A DNA stretch of 64,000 nucleotides from Microbacterium psychrotolerans (lineage in GTDB: Bacteria; Actinomycetota; Actinomycetes; Actinomycetales; Microbacteriaceae): positions 582,400 through 646,399 of the forward strand of contig NZ_JAVFWO010000001.1 of the NCBI RefSeq assembly GCF_031085295.1, given 5' to 3'. Position 1 is the first letter of the stretch. Every line of letters starts with the position of its first letter. The position numbers were made by a program, and so were the translations under genes. Shown one piece after another: positions 1 to 8,450 of this stretch. Below the pieces are notes generated by a model. It was not told the origin of the DNA and searched no databases. It saw only the letters and a list, made by a program, of their open reading frames with translations.

Positions 1-2
1 CG

Positions 3-248
3 AAGGGAATCGCCATGCTGACCGACAAGGGCGTGCTGTACAAGCGCCGCGGCATCGGGATGTTCGTCGCGCCGGGCGCGCGCGACCTGCTGCTCGCCGA
101 GCGGCGCAACGCCTTCGCCGACCGCTTCGTCGATCCGCTGCTCGCCGAGGCCCGAAAGCTCGGGCTCGGGCCCGACGACCTCGCACTGCTCATCCGCGAC
201 CGCGCCTCGGGACGCGACGCGACCACCACAGAAGGGAATCCACGATGA
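3..248 (+). CDS. GntR-family transcriptional regulator (3' part only)
   Basis: The reading frame is open from the left edge, so the N-terminal half of the DNA-binding domain lies outside the window. The visible start resembles the end of a GntR winged helix (L-x-x-x-G-V-L-Y-x-R-R-G-I-G-M-F-V), followed by a short helical tail of about 55 residues. That size and the lack of a large ligand domain fit the short YtrA-type subfamily. Its TGA overlaps the ATG of the ABC ATPase by 4 bp. YtrA-type regulators usually repress the ABC exporter operon they head, often in response to cell-envelope antibiotics; that role is inferred here. Confidence 0.85.
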   Translation, partial: KGIAMLTDKGVLYKRRGIGMFVAPGARDLLLAERRNAFADRFVDPLLAEARKLGLGPDDLALLIRDRASGRDATTTEGNPR

Positions 249-1162
249 CGACCGGGACGCACGTCATCGAGGTGAAGAATCTCACCAAGCGCTACCGCGA
301 CACCGTCGCCGTGGACGACGTGAGCTTCACCATCGAGAAGAACACGATCTACGGCCTGCTCGGCCGCAACGGAGCCGGCAAGACGACCGTGATGTCGATC
401 CTCACCGCGCAGAACTTCGCCACCAGCGGCGAGGTGCGCATCTTCGGTGAGCAGCCGTACGAGAACGCCCGAGTGCTCAGCCGGATGTGCTTCGTCCGCG
501 AGAGCCAGAAATACCCCGACGACGCGCTCGCGAAACACGCCTTCGCCACCGCACGCCTGTTCTTCCCGAACTGGGACGAAGACCTCGCCCAGCGGCTGAT
601 CGAGGACTTCCAGGTGCCGCCCAAGACGCGGATCAAGAAGATGTCCCGCGGGCAGATCTCGGCCGTCGGAGTGATCATCGGCCTCGCCGCCCGCGCGGAG
701 ATCACGTTCTTCGACGAGCCCTACCTGGGCCTGGATGCCGTCGCCCGTCAGATCTTCTACGACCGGCTGCTGGAGGACTACACCGAGCACCCCCGCACCG
801 TGATCCTCTCCAGCCACCTGATCGACGAGGTGTCCAACCTCATCGAGCGGGTGCTCGTGATCGACCGCGGCCGCATCCTGATGGACGAGGAGACGGATGC
901 CGTGCGCGAACGTGCCGCGAACATCGTCGGCGACACGGCCGCCGTCGACGCCTTCGTCGTCGGGCGCGAGGTCATCCACCGCGAATCCCTCGGTCATGTG
1001 GCCTCGGCGACCGTGCTCGGTCCGCTCACCGCGGACGACCACGCACAGCTCGCCGCTGCGGGCCTCGACATGGCGCCGGTCTCGCTGCAGCAGCTGATCG
1101 TGCGCACCACCCAGCGAGCGGCCGCCGACGCAGCCACCGCCGATGAAGGAGCTCTGCGATGA
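245..1162 (+). CDS. ABC transporter ATP-binding protein (YtrB-like)
   Basis: A 305-residue ABC ATPase that would power the membrane protein encoded next. Walker A (G-R-N-G-A-G-K-T) is at residues 40-47, the Q-loop near residue 88, the signature is M-S-R-G-Q at 133-137 instead of the usual LSGGQ, Walker B with its catalytic Glu (F-F-D-E-P) is at about 155-159, the D-loop is L-G-L-D, and the switch His is H191. The C-terminal 80 residues carry no ATPase motif. The gene overlaps the GntR gene upstream and the permease downstream by 4 bp each, so the three are translationally coupled. Export is more likely than import because no binding protein is present; the substrate is unknown. Confidence 0.93.
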   Translation: MTTGTHVIEVKNLTKRYRDTVAVDDVSFTIEKNTIYGLLGRNGAGKTTVMSILTAQNFATSGEVRIFGEQPYENARVLSRMCFVRESQKYPDDALAKHAFATARLFFPNWDEDLAQRLIEDFQVPPKTRIKKMSRGQISAVGVIIGLAARAEITFFDEPYLGLDAVARQIFYDRLLEDYTEHPRTVILSSHLIDEVSNLIERVLVIDRGRILMDEETDAVRERAANIVGDTAAVDAFVVGREVIHRESLGHVASATVLGPLTADDHAQLAAAGLDMAPVSLQQLIVRTTQRAAADAATADEGALR

Positions 1163-1854
1163 ACCGCACCGTCAGTGTCGTGCGCATGCAGCTGATCAAC
1201 AAGCAGACGTTCGTCTGGGTCCCGCTGATCGTGCTCGGCGCCTCGTTCGCCATGTCGATCGCGATCTACGCGATCCTCTACAGCTCAGGCGTTCCTGGGC
1301 CGTTCTACGGCGGCGGCTCGCAGGCGCCGCTGTGGGTGCTGCTGTTCGTGGGGATCTCGTCGCTCACGCTGACCTTCCCGTTCTCGCAGGCGATGAGCGT
1401 GACCCGCAGGGAGTTCTTCCTCGGCACCATGCTCGCCGCGGCGATGTGCGCGGTGCTGCTGGCCGCCGTCTTCGCCGTCGGCGGCATGATCGAGGAGGCG
1501 ACCGGAGGCTGGGGCCTCAACGGCTACTTCTTCGCCCTGGACTGGGTGGTGGCGGACGGCCCGCTCGTGGCGGCGTTCTTCTACTTCGTGCTGGCGCTGC
1601 TCATCTTCATGCTGGGATTCTGGTCGGCGACCGTCTACAAGCGTTCCGGCGCCATGGTGCTGACGATCATCTGGTCGGGCGTCGGAGTGCTCCTCGTCGT
1701 CGCCGTCTGGGCGATCACCCGCTTCGAGATGTGGGCGGATGTGATCTCGACGATCGTCGAGCAGGGTCCGGCCGGGTTCGCGACGTGGGGACTGCTCGTC
1801 ACCGTGCTCCTCGGCGGGATCTCGTATCTGACACTGCGGCGCACCGTCCCCTGA
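1159..1854 (+). CDS. ABC transporter permease, six-span membrane protein
   Basis: A 231-residue protein with about six hydrophobic segments. The first follows a short basic N-terminus, and a Gly/Ala-rich segment sits around residues 90-115. It starts with an ATG overlapping the ATPase stop codon by 4 bp and ends the operon just before a strong hairpin. It has no recognisable enzyme motif. Its position behind a GntR regulator and a lone ATPase is typical of YtrC/YtrD-like membrane subunits. Function as the membrane half of an exporter is inferred from context. Confidence 0.85.
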   Translation: MNRTVSVVRMQLINKQTFVWVPLIVLGASFAMSIAIYAILYSSGVPGPFYGGGSQAPLWVLLFVGISSLTLTFPFSQAMSVTRREFFLGTMLAAAMCAVLLAAVFAVGGMIEEATGGWGLNGYFFALDWVVADGPLVAAFFYFVLALLIFMLGFWSATVYKRSGAMVLTIIWSGVGVLLVVAVWAITRFEMWADVISTIVEQGPAGFATWGLLVTVLLGGISYLTLRRTVP

Positions 1855-1871
1855 CCGGGGGACGACGAATG

Positions 1872-1913
1872 ACGGATGCCTCGCCCCCGCCCGCGCCGGG
1901 GCGGGGCATCCGT
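1872..1913. terminator. Bidirectional hairpin terminator
   Basis: An imperfect long hairpin whose outer arms ACGGATGCC (1872-1880) and GGCATCCGT (1905-1913) pair perfectly and whose inner part is a GC-rich CGCCCC/GGGGCG stem. It lies between the converging ends of the ABC permease and the chorismate mutase gene, so it probably ends transcription from both sides. There is no U-tract on either side, which is common in high-GC actinobacteria. Confidence 0.6.
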
Positions 1914-1934
1914 CGCTCCGCTGCCGTCACCGAT

Positions 1935-2231
1935 TCAGCGGCTGTCGGCGGCCTCGGTGTGGTGACGGATGACTTCGGCGACGATGAAGTTGAACCACTT
2001 CTCGGCGAAGGCGGGATCGAGGTCGGCCTGCTCGGCCAGACTGCGAAGTCGTGCGACCTGCTGCTCCTCGCGGGCCGGGTCGGACGCGGGCATGCCGTGG
2101 TCGGCCTTCAGATGACCGACCTGCTTCGTCGCCTTGAAGCGCTCGGCGAGCAGATACACCAGGGCGGCGTCGATGTTGTCGATGCTGCTGCGCAGCCGCC
2201 TCAGCGTCGTCGTGGGATCTTCTTCGGTCAT
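1935..2231 (-). CDS. Chorismate mutase, monofunctional AroQ type
   Basis: A 98-residue all-helical protein that should convert chorismate to prephenate in phenylalanine/tyrosine synthesis. The N-terminal helix has the AroQ pattern L-R-R-L-R-S-S-I-D-N-I-D-x-x-L-V-Y-L-L-A-E-R-F, then K-x-x-x-Q-V-G-x-x-K and a D-P-x-R-E-E-x-Q turn with the basic and acidic residues that line the active site. Length matches free-standing AroQ enzymes of about 90-100 residues. The start is set by a good GAGGAGG site 5 nt before the ATG; longer upstream reading frames have no such site. No signal peptide is visible, so it should be cytoplasmic. It is a single gene between two convergent or divergent neighbours. Confidence 0.92.
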   Translation of the reverse strand: MTEEDPTTTLRRLRSSIDNIDAALVYLLAERFKATKQVGHLKADHGMPASDPAREEQQVARLRSLAEQADLDPAFAEKWFNFIVAEVIRHHTEAADSR

Positions 2232-2350
2232 GGCGGTCCTCCTCGCCCCTCGACGATACCCGAGCGCCACGGGTCGCCAGGGCGCCCGGCGGCGTCGCAC
2301 GATCGGGGTGAAATCGTCGAATCTGCGTGTGCGGGCAGTCCCCGCGGCTC

Positions 2351-2356
2351 TAGAGT
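2351..2356 (+). promoter_or_regulatory. -10 box of a probably leaderless promoter
   Basis: TAGAGT lies 7 nt before the ATG of the AI-2E transporter gene and there is no Shine-Dalgarno sequence between them. Transcription would begin at or next to the start codon, giving a leaderless mRNA as is common in actinobacteria. Confidence 0.5.
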
Positions 2357-2363
2357 GTGACGC

Positions 2364-3584
2364 ATGACCGACCCCTCGTCCCCGCTCGGTGCGACCGCTG
2401 CGGAAGCCGCCGAACCCCTGTCCGCGGCGCCGGCAGCCGGCACCGACAGCCAGGTGGTCGCGTCGGCGACCGACCCGGCGCTTGTCCCGAACGGGCAGCC
2501 CGTCTTCACCGGAGAGGCACCCGAGGGCAAGACGTTCTGGGCGAACCTCAACAGCCCGTTCCGATTGGGCCTCGTGCTGACGCTCGGCGCTCTCGCCGCG
2601 GTCGCGCTCGGTCTGGCGTTCTGGAACCTGTCGACGATCATCATCTACGTGGTGTTCGCCCTGTTCGCCGCTCTCGGCCTCGACCCGGTGGTGCGCTGGT
2701 TCGGTCGTCACAACGTCTCGCGGGCGTGGGCCATCGTCATCGTGTACACCGCCTTCGCCGTCGTGCTGGTCGGCATCCTGCTCCTCGTCGTCCCCACGCT
2801 GGTGAAGCAGATCACCGCGTTCTTCACGGATCTGCCGCAGACCATCGCCACGTTCCAGAGCTCCGACCTGTACGGCTGGCTGAGCGACACGTTCGGCTCG
2901 CAGGTGGGCACGATCACCGACCAGGTCGAGAAGTTCCTCGTCAACCCGGCCAACATCGCCGCGATCGGCGGCGGCGTCGTGAACTTCGCGATCAACGTCG
3001 GCACGACCATCTCGGGCCTCATCATCGTCCTGGTGCTGAGCCTCTACTTCCTGGCGGGCCTGCCGGCGATGAAGGTCGCCTTCAACCGCTTCGCCGCGGC
3101 ACGCAACCGCGCGAAGGCGCGCGTCATGACCGATCAGATCACCGACTCGATCGGCGCCTACCTCATGGGCATGGTGGTGCTGGCGTTCTGCAACTCGGTG
3201 GTGGCGTTCCTGCTGCACCTGTTCCTGGGACTCCCGTTCCCCGCTCTCATGGGCGTCCTCGCCTTCCTCATCACGCTCATCCCGCTCATCGGCTCGGTGC
3301 TGTACTGGCTCACCGCGACCACGCTCGCGCTCTTCACCGGCTGGCTGCCGGCGCTGATCTTCGCGATCATCTACCTCATCTACATGCAGCTCGAGGCGTA
3401 CGTCCTCACTCCGAAGGTCATGAACAAGGCCATCTCGGTGCCCGGCGCGCTCGTCGTGATCGGCGCCATGGTCGGCGGCACACTGCTCGGCCTGCTGGGG
3501 GCACTGGTCGCGATCCCGGTGACGGCGTCGATCCTGCTCATCATCAAGCAGGTCTTCATCCCGAAGCAGGACGCGAAGATCTGA
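2364..3584 (+). CDS. AI-2E family transporter
   Basis: A 406-residue membrane protein of the AI-2E exporter superfamily (TqsA/PerM-like). After a hydrophilic N-terminus of about 55 residues come two hydrophobic segments, a hydrophilic region of about 70 residues, then a C-terminal block of about five membrane segments including the family-typical run L-M-G-V-L-A-F-L-I-T-L-I-P-L-I-G-S and Y-V-L-T-P-K-V-M. Family members export autoinducer-2 or act as Na+/H+ antiporters; the substrate cannot be predicted from sequence. It is a single gene, convergent with the HhH protein gene that ends 5 bp after it. Confidence 0.9.
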   Translation: MTDPSSPLGATAAEAAEPLSAAPAAGTDSQVVASATDPALVPNGQPVFTGEAPEGKTFWANLNSPFRLGLVLTLGALAAVALGLAFWNLSTIIIYVVFALFAALGLDPVVRWFGRHNVSRAWAIVIVYTAFAVVLVGILLLVVPTLVKQITAFFTDLPQTIATFQSSDLYGWLSDTFGSQVGTITDQVEKFLVNPANIAAIGGGVVNFAINVGTTISGLIIVLVLSLYFLAGLPAMKVAFNRFAAARNRAKARVMTDQITDSIGAYLMGMVVLAFCNSVVAFLLHLFLGLPFPALMGVLAFLITLIPLIGSVLYWLTATTLALFTGWLPALIFAIIYLIYMQLEAYVLTPKVMNKAISVPGALVVIGAMVGGTLLGLLGALVAIPVTASILLIIKQVFIPKQDAKI

Positions 3585-3588
3585 GGCG

Positions 3589-4470
3589 TCAGTAGTCGAC
3601 CCGCCGCCCGAAGCGGCGTTCGCCGCGCGGGCGGGGAGAGCAGGTCGCGACGCGGCGCAGACGCACGATCTCGTGCGGCTGGAGGCCGACGGTCTCACCG
3701 AAGTCCTCCACGGAGGTGAAGCCGCCCTGCGCCTCGCGCTCCTTCACCGCGCGCCGGGCTCGCGATCGCGACATGCCCGGCAGGTCCTCAAGCTCGGCGG
3801 CGGTCGCCGTGTTGACGTCGACCGGCTCGGCCGGCGCGACGGCCTTCTCGCGCGCGACGATCAGGTCGTCGCTCGAGGCTCCGACCGCCGACGCGAGCTC
3901 CACGGTGTCGTCGGATGCCGTCTTCGACGCGGAGTCCGCCTCGGCGGCGGCCTCGGCCTCGGCCTCCGCGGCCCTCGCGGCGGCAGCCTTCGCCGCTGCG
4001 GCACGGGCCGCGGCCGCGCGTGCGCGCCGCGACGAACGCGTCGAGGGCTTCTTCGTGGCGCCGGTGCTCGAGCCGGTGCTCGACGCTGTACCCGGGGAGC
4101 GGCTCGCCACCCGGCCGAACGACGCGGCGCCCGCCTGCTCCGCGCGGTCGAGACGCCGCTGCCACATGGTGCGCAGCCATCCCGGGTTCACCATGAGCGC
4201 GACGAGCATGCCCGAGAGGTACACGATCGCGCGGACGAGCGGCTGCCACTGACCCCAGATCTCGAGGCTGACGAGGATCGCGGCGGCGCCCCACACCACC
4301 CCGAGGACGATGAGGCGCCGGCTGCGTGAGACGACCCCGATGATCGAGAACCCGAGCCACGTCACGATCGGCCCGGGGATGACCGTCAGGAGCATCCACG
4401 AGCTCATGCCCAGCATCCAGCCGATGCTGGGCGCGTCGGCCTGGACCTTCGCGCGGGTGGTGCTGCTCAT
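3589..4470 (-). CDS. Membrane protein with C-terminal helix-hairpin-helix domain
   Basis: A 293-residue protein and the last gene of the AAA/radical-SAM block. Residues 1-105 hold three hydrophobic segments. A Ser/Thr/Arg and then Ala/Glu/Lys-rich region (about 115-200, probably helical or coiled coil) follows, and residues 216-275 form a ComEA-like helix-hairpin-helix (V-N-T-A-T-A-A-E-L-E-D-L-P-G-M, then G-G-F-T-S-V-E-D-F). Unlike ComEA it lacks the short single-span layout and there is no comEC nearby, so DNA uptake is not indicated. Its ATG overlaps the stop of the DUF1257-like gene by 4 bp. It may tether nucleic acid or a partner protein at the membrane; this is inference. Confidence 0.85.
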   Translation of the reverse strand: MSSTTRAKVQADAPSIGWMLGMSSWMLLTVIPGPIVTWLGFSIIGVVSRSRRLIVLGVVWGAAAILVSLEIWGQWQPLVRAIVYLSGMLVALMVNPGWLRTMWQRRLDRAEQAGAASFGRVASRSPGTASSTGSSTGATKKPSTRSSRRARAAAARAAAAKAAAARAAEAEAEAAAEADSASKTASDDTVELASAVGASSDDLIVAREKAVAPAEPVDVNTATAAELEDLPGMSRSRARRAVKEREAQGGFTSVEDFGETVGLQPHEIVRLRRVATCSPRPRGERRFGRRVDY

Positions 4471-4991
4471 GCGTAGTCCTTCACGTCGAGCACCATCGTG
4501 ACGGTGTCGTCGTCGTCGCGCGTCTCGGAGACGAGCTCGAAGCCGGCGGATGCCGCGCGCTCGCGGATGCGCGCGGCGACGGTCTGCTGCACGCGCAGGG
4601 CGTAGGCGGCATCCAGCCTCTCGACGAGGAGCGCGGCTTCCTGCTCGGCGAGCTCCAGGCCATCGGCTCGGTGGAAGTGTGCCGCCCACACCCCCTCGGC
4701 CGACCGCGTCATCGCGAGTTCGACCCCGTCGATCACGGCGGTGAGGTCGTCGCCGTCCTGCCCGACGTCGGTCGCGCCGATGTCGCGGAGCGCGTCTCCG
4801 AGCAGGTCGGGGTCCTTCATGCGCGTGCGCACCGAGACCGGGCGCGGGCCGTCCTCACCGGCGGTGCCCGTCTCGGCGCGATCGCCGCCGCGGATTCCAC
4901 CGGTCTGGGCGAGTGCGCCGATGCCGCCGGCGGCCGTGATCGCGGTGACGGCGGCGAGCGCCGCGGGGATCAGGATCAGGGACACGCTCAC
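4467..4991 (-). CDS. DUF1257 (Ycf35)-like protein with N-terminal membrane anchor
   Basis: A 174-residue protein. Residues 1-28 form one hydrophobic segment, then a linker, then about 120 residues that resemble the Ycf35/DUF1257 family: an opening S-V-R-T-R-M-K-D-P-D-L-L-G-D-A-L-R-D-I-G, a central weakly conserved strand region, and a closing A-Y-A-L ... A-S-A-G-F-E-L-V pattern. The assignment is by eye. The GTG start overlaps the radical-SAM stop codon (GTGA), and the stop overlaps the HhH gene start (ATGA). Classical Ycf35 lacks a membrane segment, so the anchor is a notable difference. The molecular role of the family is unknown. Confidence 0.75.
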   Translation of the reverse strand: MSVSLILIPAALAAVTAITAAGGIGALAQTGGIRGGDRAETGTAGEDGPRPVSVRTRMKDPDLLGDALRDIGATDVGQDGDDLTAVIDGVELAMTRSAEGVWAAHFHRADGLELAEQEAALLVERLDAAYALRVQQTVAARIRERAASAGFELVSETRDDDDTVTMVLDVKDYA

Positions 4992-5761
4992 AGCGCGGCC
5001 TCCGCTCTCGTTCGTTGGTGTGCGCCCGCCGCGATCTGAGCGGGGCTGTCGGCCCGCGGACCCAGGTCTTCCAGCAGCGCGGCGAGCGCGGCATCCGTCG
5101 CCCATCCGTTCACCGCGACCGTGCCGTCACGGTCGATCCGCACCTCGAGCCGGTCGGCGCCCCCGACGGTGGCGATGCGGCGCACGTCGTCGGCGTACCG
5201 GTCGGTGAGGGCCCGGATGCCCTGGTTGCGCGAGCCCACCCACGGCCGTTCGAGGTCGGGGAGGTCCCGCAGGTACGGTCCGTCGCAGAGCAGGTCGGTC
5301 GCGTCCAGCAGCGCCGCGAGGTCGTCGCGGCCCGCCTCCGCCCAGGCGGTGAGGCGGTCGAGCGGGTACCCGGTGAACGTCATGACGCCGAGGCCCGCTG
5401 CGCGGAAGACACGGGCGACGGATGCCGCGGCCCCGGCCTGGTCGAACGGCTCGCCGCCGAGCAGCGTCACGCCCTCCGCACCGGCGGCCCTCGCGCCCGC
5501 GGCCCAGTCCTCGGCGATCGCGCGCGCATCGGTGACGACACCGCCGCGGTCGGCCCACAGCTGGGGGTTGAAGCACTCCGGGCAGTGCACGGCGCAGCCC
5601 TGCAGCCACACGGCCGCGCGCACTCCCGGGCCCTCGGCCGCGGTGGCGGGGAGGAACCGCGACCACCGCAGCTTCTCGGCTGCCCGTCTGGCGGGCGCTA
5701 CCGTGCCGAGGGCGGAGGCGTCGCCACCTCGACTCGGTGATTGCGCGATCACCTGGTTCAC
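4988..5761 (-). CDS. Radical-SAM / 4Fe-4S activating-enzyme-like protein (NrdG-like)
   Basis: A 257-residue protein with the fingerprint of small NrdG-type radical-SAM activases. The cluster motif C-A-V-H-C-P-E-C has Cys at 56, 60 and 63, followed by F-N-P-Q-L-W. The SAM-binding G-G-E-P-F motif is at 102-106, and V-M-T-F-T-G-Y is also present. A C-terminal stretch of about 50 residues (R-L-E-V-R-I-D-R-D-G-T-V-A-V-N-G-W) is extra. No glycyl-radical reductase gene is nearby, so its target is probably a neighbour or another substrate. The GTG start overlaps the DUF2997 stop by 3 bp and the stop overlaps the next start, so translation is coupled. Confidence 0.88.
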   Translation of the reverse strand: MNQVIAQSPSRGGDASALGTVAPARRAAEKLRWSRFLPATAAEGPGVRAAVWLQGCAVHCPECFNPQLWADRGGVVTDARAIAEDWAAGARAAGAEGVTLLGGEPFDQAGAAASVARVFRAAGLGVMTFTGYPLDRLTAWAEAGRDDLAALLDATDLLCDGPYLRDLPDLERPWVGSRNQGIRALTDRYADDVRRIATVGGADRLEVRIDRDGTVAVNGWATDAALAALLEDLGPRADSPAQIAAGAHQRTRAEAAL

Positions 5762-5973
5762 GGCGCGCCGTCCGTCTGCTCGGCTTCGAGCCGGGTGACG
5801 CCGTCCACCGACGCGCTGGTGTAGTCCTCGGTGAAGCGCGACGACACGGTCTCGGCATCCAGCAGCGCCTCGAGCGCCTCGATGTGGTCGAGACACTCCG
5901 GTCCGTGCATGCCGATGGTCTCCGCATCGACGGTGCCGTCCGCACGGAGCCTCACCACGAGCTGCTTCGCCAT
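5758..5973 (-). CDS. DUF2997 family small protein
   Basis: A 71-residue protein matching the DUF2997 pattern: a short beta strand (K-Q-L-V-V-R-L-R-A-D-G-T-V-D-A-E-T), then G-M-H-G-P-E-C-L-D-H-I, then an acidic helix ending in S-R-F-T-E-D-Y. The conserved G-P-x-C-L-D core with its single Cys is intact. In other bacteria such proteins occur next to Ycf46-type ATPases and Ycf35-like proteins, as here. The start is supported by a GGAAGGA site. No catalytic motif is seen. A carrier, adaptor or substrate of the adjacent radical-SAM protein or ATPase is a reasonable guess. Confidence 0.82.
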   Translation of the reverse strand: MAKQLVVRLRADGTVDAETIGMHGPECLDHIEALEALLDAETVSSRFTEDYTSASVDGVTRLEAEQTDGAP

Positions 5974-6001
5974 GCTCTCGTCATCCTTCCGTCGTCGTCG
6001 G

Positions 6002-7624
6002 TCAGTAGTCGACGGTGCGGCCGCCGCGGCGCGACGACAGCGCACCCTCGGTGACGGCGCCTGTCAGCTCGGCAGAGTCCAGGTCCTCGGTGCCGGTGGC
6101 GCGCACCGCGCGCTCGGTCGCCCATGTGCGGATGCGCTGCACCTCCTCGGCCTGCGTCACGGCGAGAGGGATCATCGTATCGACCACCTGCCGCACGGCC
6201 GCGGCGGTCACCTCTCCGCGCGCGCTGAACCCTTCGTACAGCGCGGAGACGACGGACTGCTCGATCTCGGCGCCGGAGTGGTTCTCGCTGGCGGCGACGA
6301 GCGCGGCGACGGCGTCGGCGTCCGCTGCGACGGCTTCGAGACCGTTGGCGTCGGTCGCCCGCGCGCGCAGCTGAAGGCGCCAGATGGCCTCGCGCTCGTG
6401 GGAGGTGGGCAGGTCGACGAAGAAGATCTCGTCGAAGCGGCCCTTGCGCAGGAACTCCGGCGGAAGGGCGTCGATGTTGTTGGCCGTCGCGACGACGAAG
6501 ACCGGATGCCGCTTCTCCTGCATCCACGTGAGGAAGGTGCCGAACACGCGCGCGGTCGTGCCCGAGTCGCCCTGGCCGGTCGTGTTCGAGAAGCCCTTCT
6601 CGATCTCGTCGACCCACAGCACGCACGGGGCGACGGCCTCGGCGGTCGCGATCGCGGTGCGCAGGTTCTGCTCGCTCGAGCCGACGAGACCCGAGAAGAT
6701 ACGGCCGATGTCGAGCCGCAGCAGGGGCAGCCCCCACGAGGCGGCCGTCGCCTTGGCGGTGAGCGACTTGCCGCAACCGGGCACGCCGGTGATGAGGACG
6801 CCCTTCGGGGCCGGAAGGCCGTACGCGCGGGCGTCGCCGAGCCACGAACCGTCGCGCCGGGACAGCCAGCGCTTGAGGTTGTTGAGCCCGCCGACGTCGT
6901 CCAGGTCGATGTCGGCCTGCACGAACTCCAGCACCCCGGACTTGCGCACGACCTGGCGCTTCTCGTCGAGCACGATCGGCACGTCGAGCGCCGAGAGGCT
7001 CCCGTCGTTCACCATCGCGCGGGCGAACGCGTTCTCGGCCTCGGCCATCGACAGGCCCAGCGCCGCGTGCACGAGCTGCTCGCGGGCGGCGTCATCGGCA
7101 TCCACCCGGATCCGGCCCTCGCCCGATGCGTTGTTGTCGATCATCGTCTCGAGCAGCTCACGGATCTCGGCCGCCGTCGGCAGCGGGAAATCGAGCAGAT
7201 GCGTGACCTCGTCGAGCTCGGGCGGGATGACGCGGACGGGAGCTGTGATCACGAGCGTCCGCGACACGTCGCCGTGGCGGAACTCGAGCGCCGTCTCGCG
7301 TACTGTGCGCATGAGCGCCGGATCGCCGGCCCGGTGCTCACCGCCGAAGTAGGCGTGCAGGTCGCAGAACACGAACACGCTCGGCGTATCGACCCCCGCG
7401 ACGTGCTGCAGCGCACGCGCGGGATTCACGGTGTTCGCGACCGACGATCCGTCGGGGCCGACGAGCCCGAGCGCCGCCGTCCAGGTCCACAGTGCGCGAG
7501 GGTGGCGCTGCGTCTCGGCGGCATCCGAGATCGCGCCGATCGCCCGCACCTCCTCGCCGGTCTCGATGTACAGCAGCGGAAGGCGCGCCTTGAACGCCTC
7601 GGTGAGAGTGTCGGCGAACGTCAC
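6002..7624 (-). CDS. AAA+ ATPase, Ycf46-like
   Basis: A 540-residue ATPase with the Ycf46-type layout. A degenerate N-terminal AAA-like half (residues 1-235, with F-V-F-C-D-L-H and T-L-V-I-T-A-P) is followed by an active AAA module. Walker A (G-V-P-G-C-G-K-S) is at 280-287, Walker B (C-V-L-W-V-D-E) at 334-340, the second region of homology contains [10 protein letters not shown] with arginine-finger residues, and a C-terminal helical lid follows. It starts at GTG, 5 nt after AAGGAG. It is the likely motor of the surrounding block, remodelling a protein partner with ATP. No protease domain or membrane segment is present. Confidence 0.9.
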   Translation of the reverse strand: MTFADTLTEAFKARLPLLYIETGEEVRAIGAISDAAETQRHPRALWTWTAALGLVGPDGSSVANTVNPARALQHVAGVDTPSVFVFCDLHAYFGGEHRAGDPALMRTVRETALEFRHGDVSRTLVITAPVRVIPPELDEVTHLLDFPLPTAAEIRELLETMIDNNASGEGRIRVDADDAAREQLVHAALGLSMAEAENAFARAMVNDGSLSALDVPIVLDEKRQVVRKSGVLEFVQADIDLDDVGGLNNLKRWLSRRDGSWLGDARAYGLPAPKGVLITGVPGCGKSLTAKATAASWGLPLLRLDIGRIFSGLVGSSEQNLRTAIATAEAVAPCVLWVDEIEKGFSNTTGQGDSGTTARVFGTFLTWMQEKRHPVFVVATANNIDALPPEFLRKGRFDEIFFVDLPTSHEREAIWRLQLRARATDANGLEAVAADADAVAALVAASENHSGAEIEQSVVSALYEGFSARGEVTAAAVRQVVDTMIPLAVTQAEEVQRIRTWATERAVRATGTEDLDSAELTGAVTEGALSSRRGGRTVDY

Positions 7625-7652
7625 GTCTGCTCCTTGTCGGTCGGATGCCGCG

Positions 7653-8450
7653 TCATGGCGTCGGCGCGGGGGTCGGGGTGGTCGAGGGCGCGGGGTCGCC
7701 CGCCGGCGTGTCGAGCGTGATCGTCCAGGTCCCGTCGCCGGTGTCGGCGTCGACCTGGAAGACGACGCGATCCGTGGGCTCCCAGGACGCCCGGACGTCC
7801 ACCTCGTCGAACTCGTTGACGAGCAGGTCCCACCCGCCGACGGTCACGACGGCGACCATGAACAGGCCGCTCCCCGTGTGCTGGAAGCGCCCGCTCAGGG
7901 CGGCTCCCTCGTACATCAGCACCGCGTTGCCCTGACCGGAGGCGGACTCTCCCATCGGCAGCACCTCCGGGGTCGTGACCTCGGCGGTCCAGTCCGTGAG
8001 CGACGGCGCGAACCAGAGGAGTCCGTCCTCGTCACCCGGGAGCACCAGGATGTCGGAGTCGGGGTAGAGGGAGCCGAGGTAGCCCGGGTACTGCCACTCT
8101 TCGGAGTCGGGATCGAACTCCACCCCCTGCTGCTGGTAGACCCGCACCCAGTCCGCCTCGCCGACGCCCTCCGGGTTGTCGACCTGGAAGAGGGCGGAGT
8201 CCGCGTCGATCCGCAGGAAGCCGCCCGCCGCCGTGCCGTGGAGCACGCCGTCGACGACCTCGTACTCCTCCGGGTCGTCGCCGAGCCACGGCGCGTACTC
8301 CTGCTCGCCGGCGTTACCCACGTACACCTCGCCGGTCCGCTCGTCGACGGCGACCTGGGGCAGGACGAGGAAGGCGATCCCCGCGACGACGATGGTCCCC
8401 ACGATCCAGGTCACGAGCGAGAATCGCCGGATGCGTTCCACCCCCGCCAT
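7653..8450 (-). CDS. Membrane-anchored extracytoplasmic protein with Thr/Pro tail (I)
   Basis: A 265-residue protein of unrecognised family. It has a short basic N-terminus, one hydrophobic segment at residues 12-32, then a hydrophilic, acidic, beta-rich domain and a Thr/Pro/Ala tail (T-P-T-P-A-P-T-P). The predicted topology is N-in, with the domain outside. Its ATG shares one base with the TGA of the preceding gene (TGATG), and it ends 28 bp before the AAA ATPase start. Its C-terminal part (W-T-I-T-L-D-T-P-A) resembles that of the preceding protein (W-T-I-A-F-A-D-E-P-A), suggesting diverged paralogues. Confidence 0.75.
   Translation of the reverse strand: MAGVERIRRFSLVTWIVGTIVVAGIAFLVLPQVAVDERTGEVYVGNAGEQEYAPWLGDDPEEYEVVDGVLHGTAAGGFLRIDADSALFQVDNPEGVGEADWVRVYQQQGVEFDPDSEEWQYPGYLGSLYPDSDILVLPGDEDGLLWFAPSLTDWTAEVTTPEVLPMGESASGQGNAVLMYEGAALSGRFQHTGSGLFMVAVVTVGGWDLLVNEFDEVDVRASWEPTDRVVFQVDADTGDGTWTITLDTPAGDPAPSTTPTPAPTP

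Noticed and set aside
2232..3698. Upstream extension of the chorismate mutase frame to about 587 residues.
   Set aside because: It is antisense to the AI-2E transporter and low-complexity; a good ribosome site fixes the start at 2231.
3589..4470. Reading the HhH protein as ComEA, a competence DNA receptor.
   Set aside because: Multi-span N-terminus, no comEC or comF nearby and coupling to the AAA/radical-SAM block do not fit.
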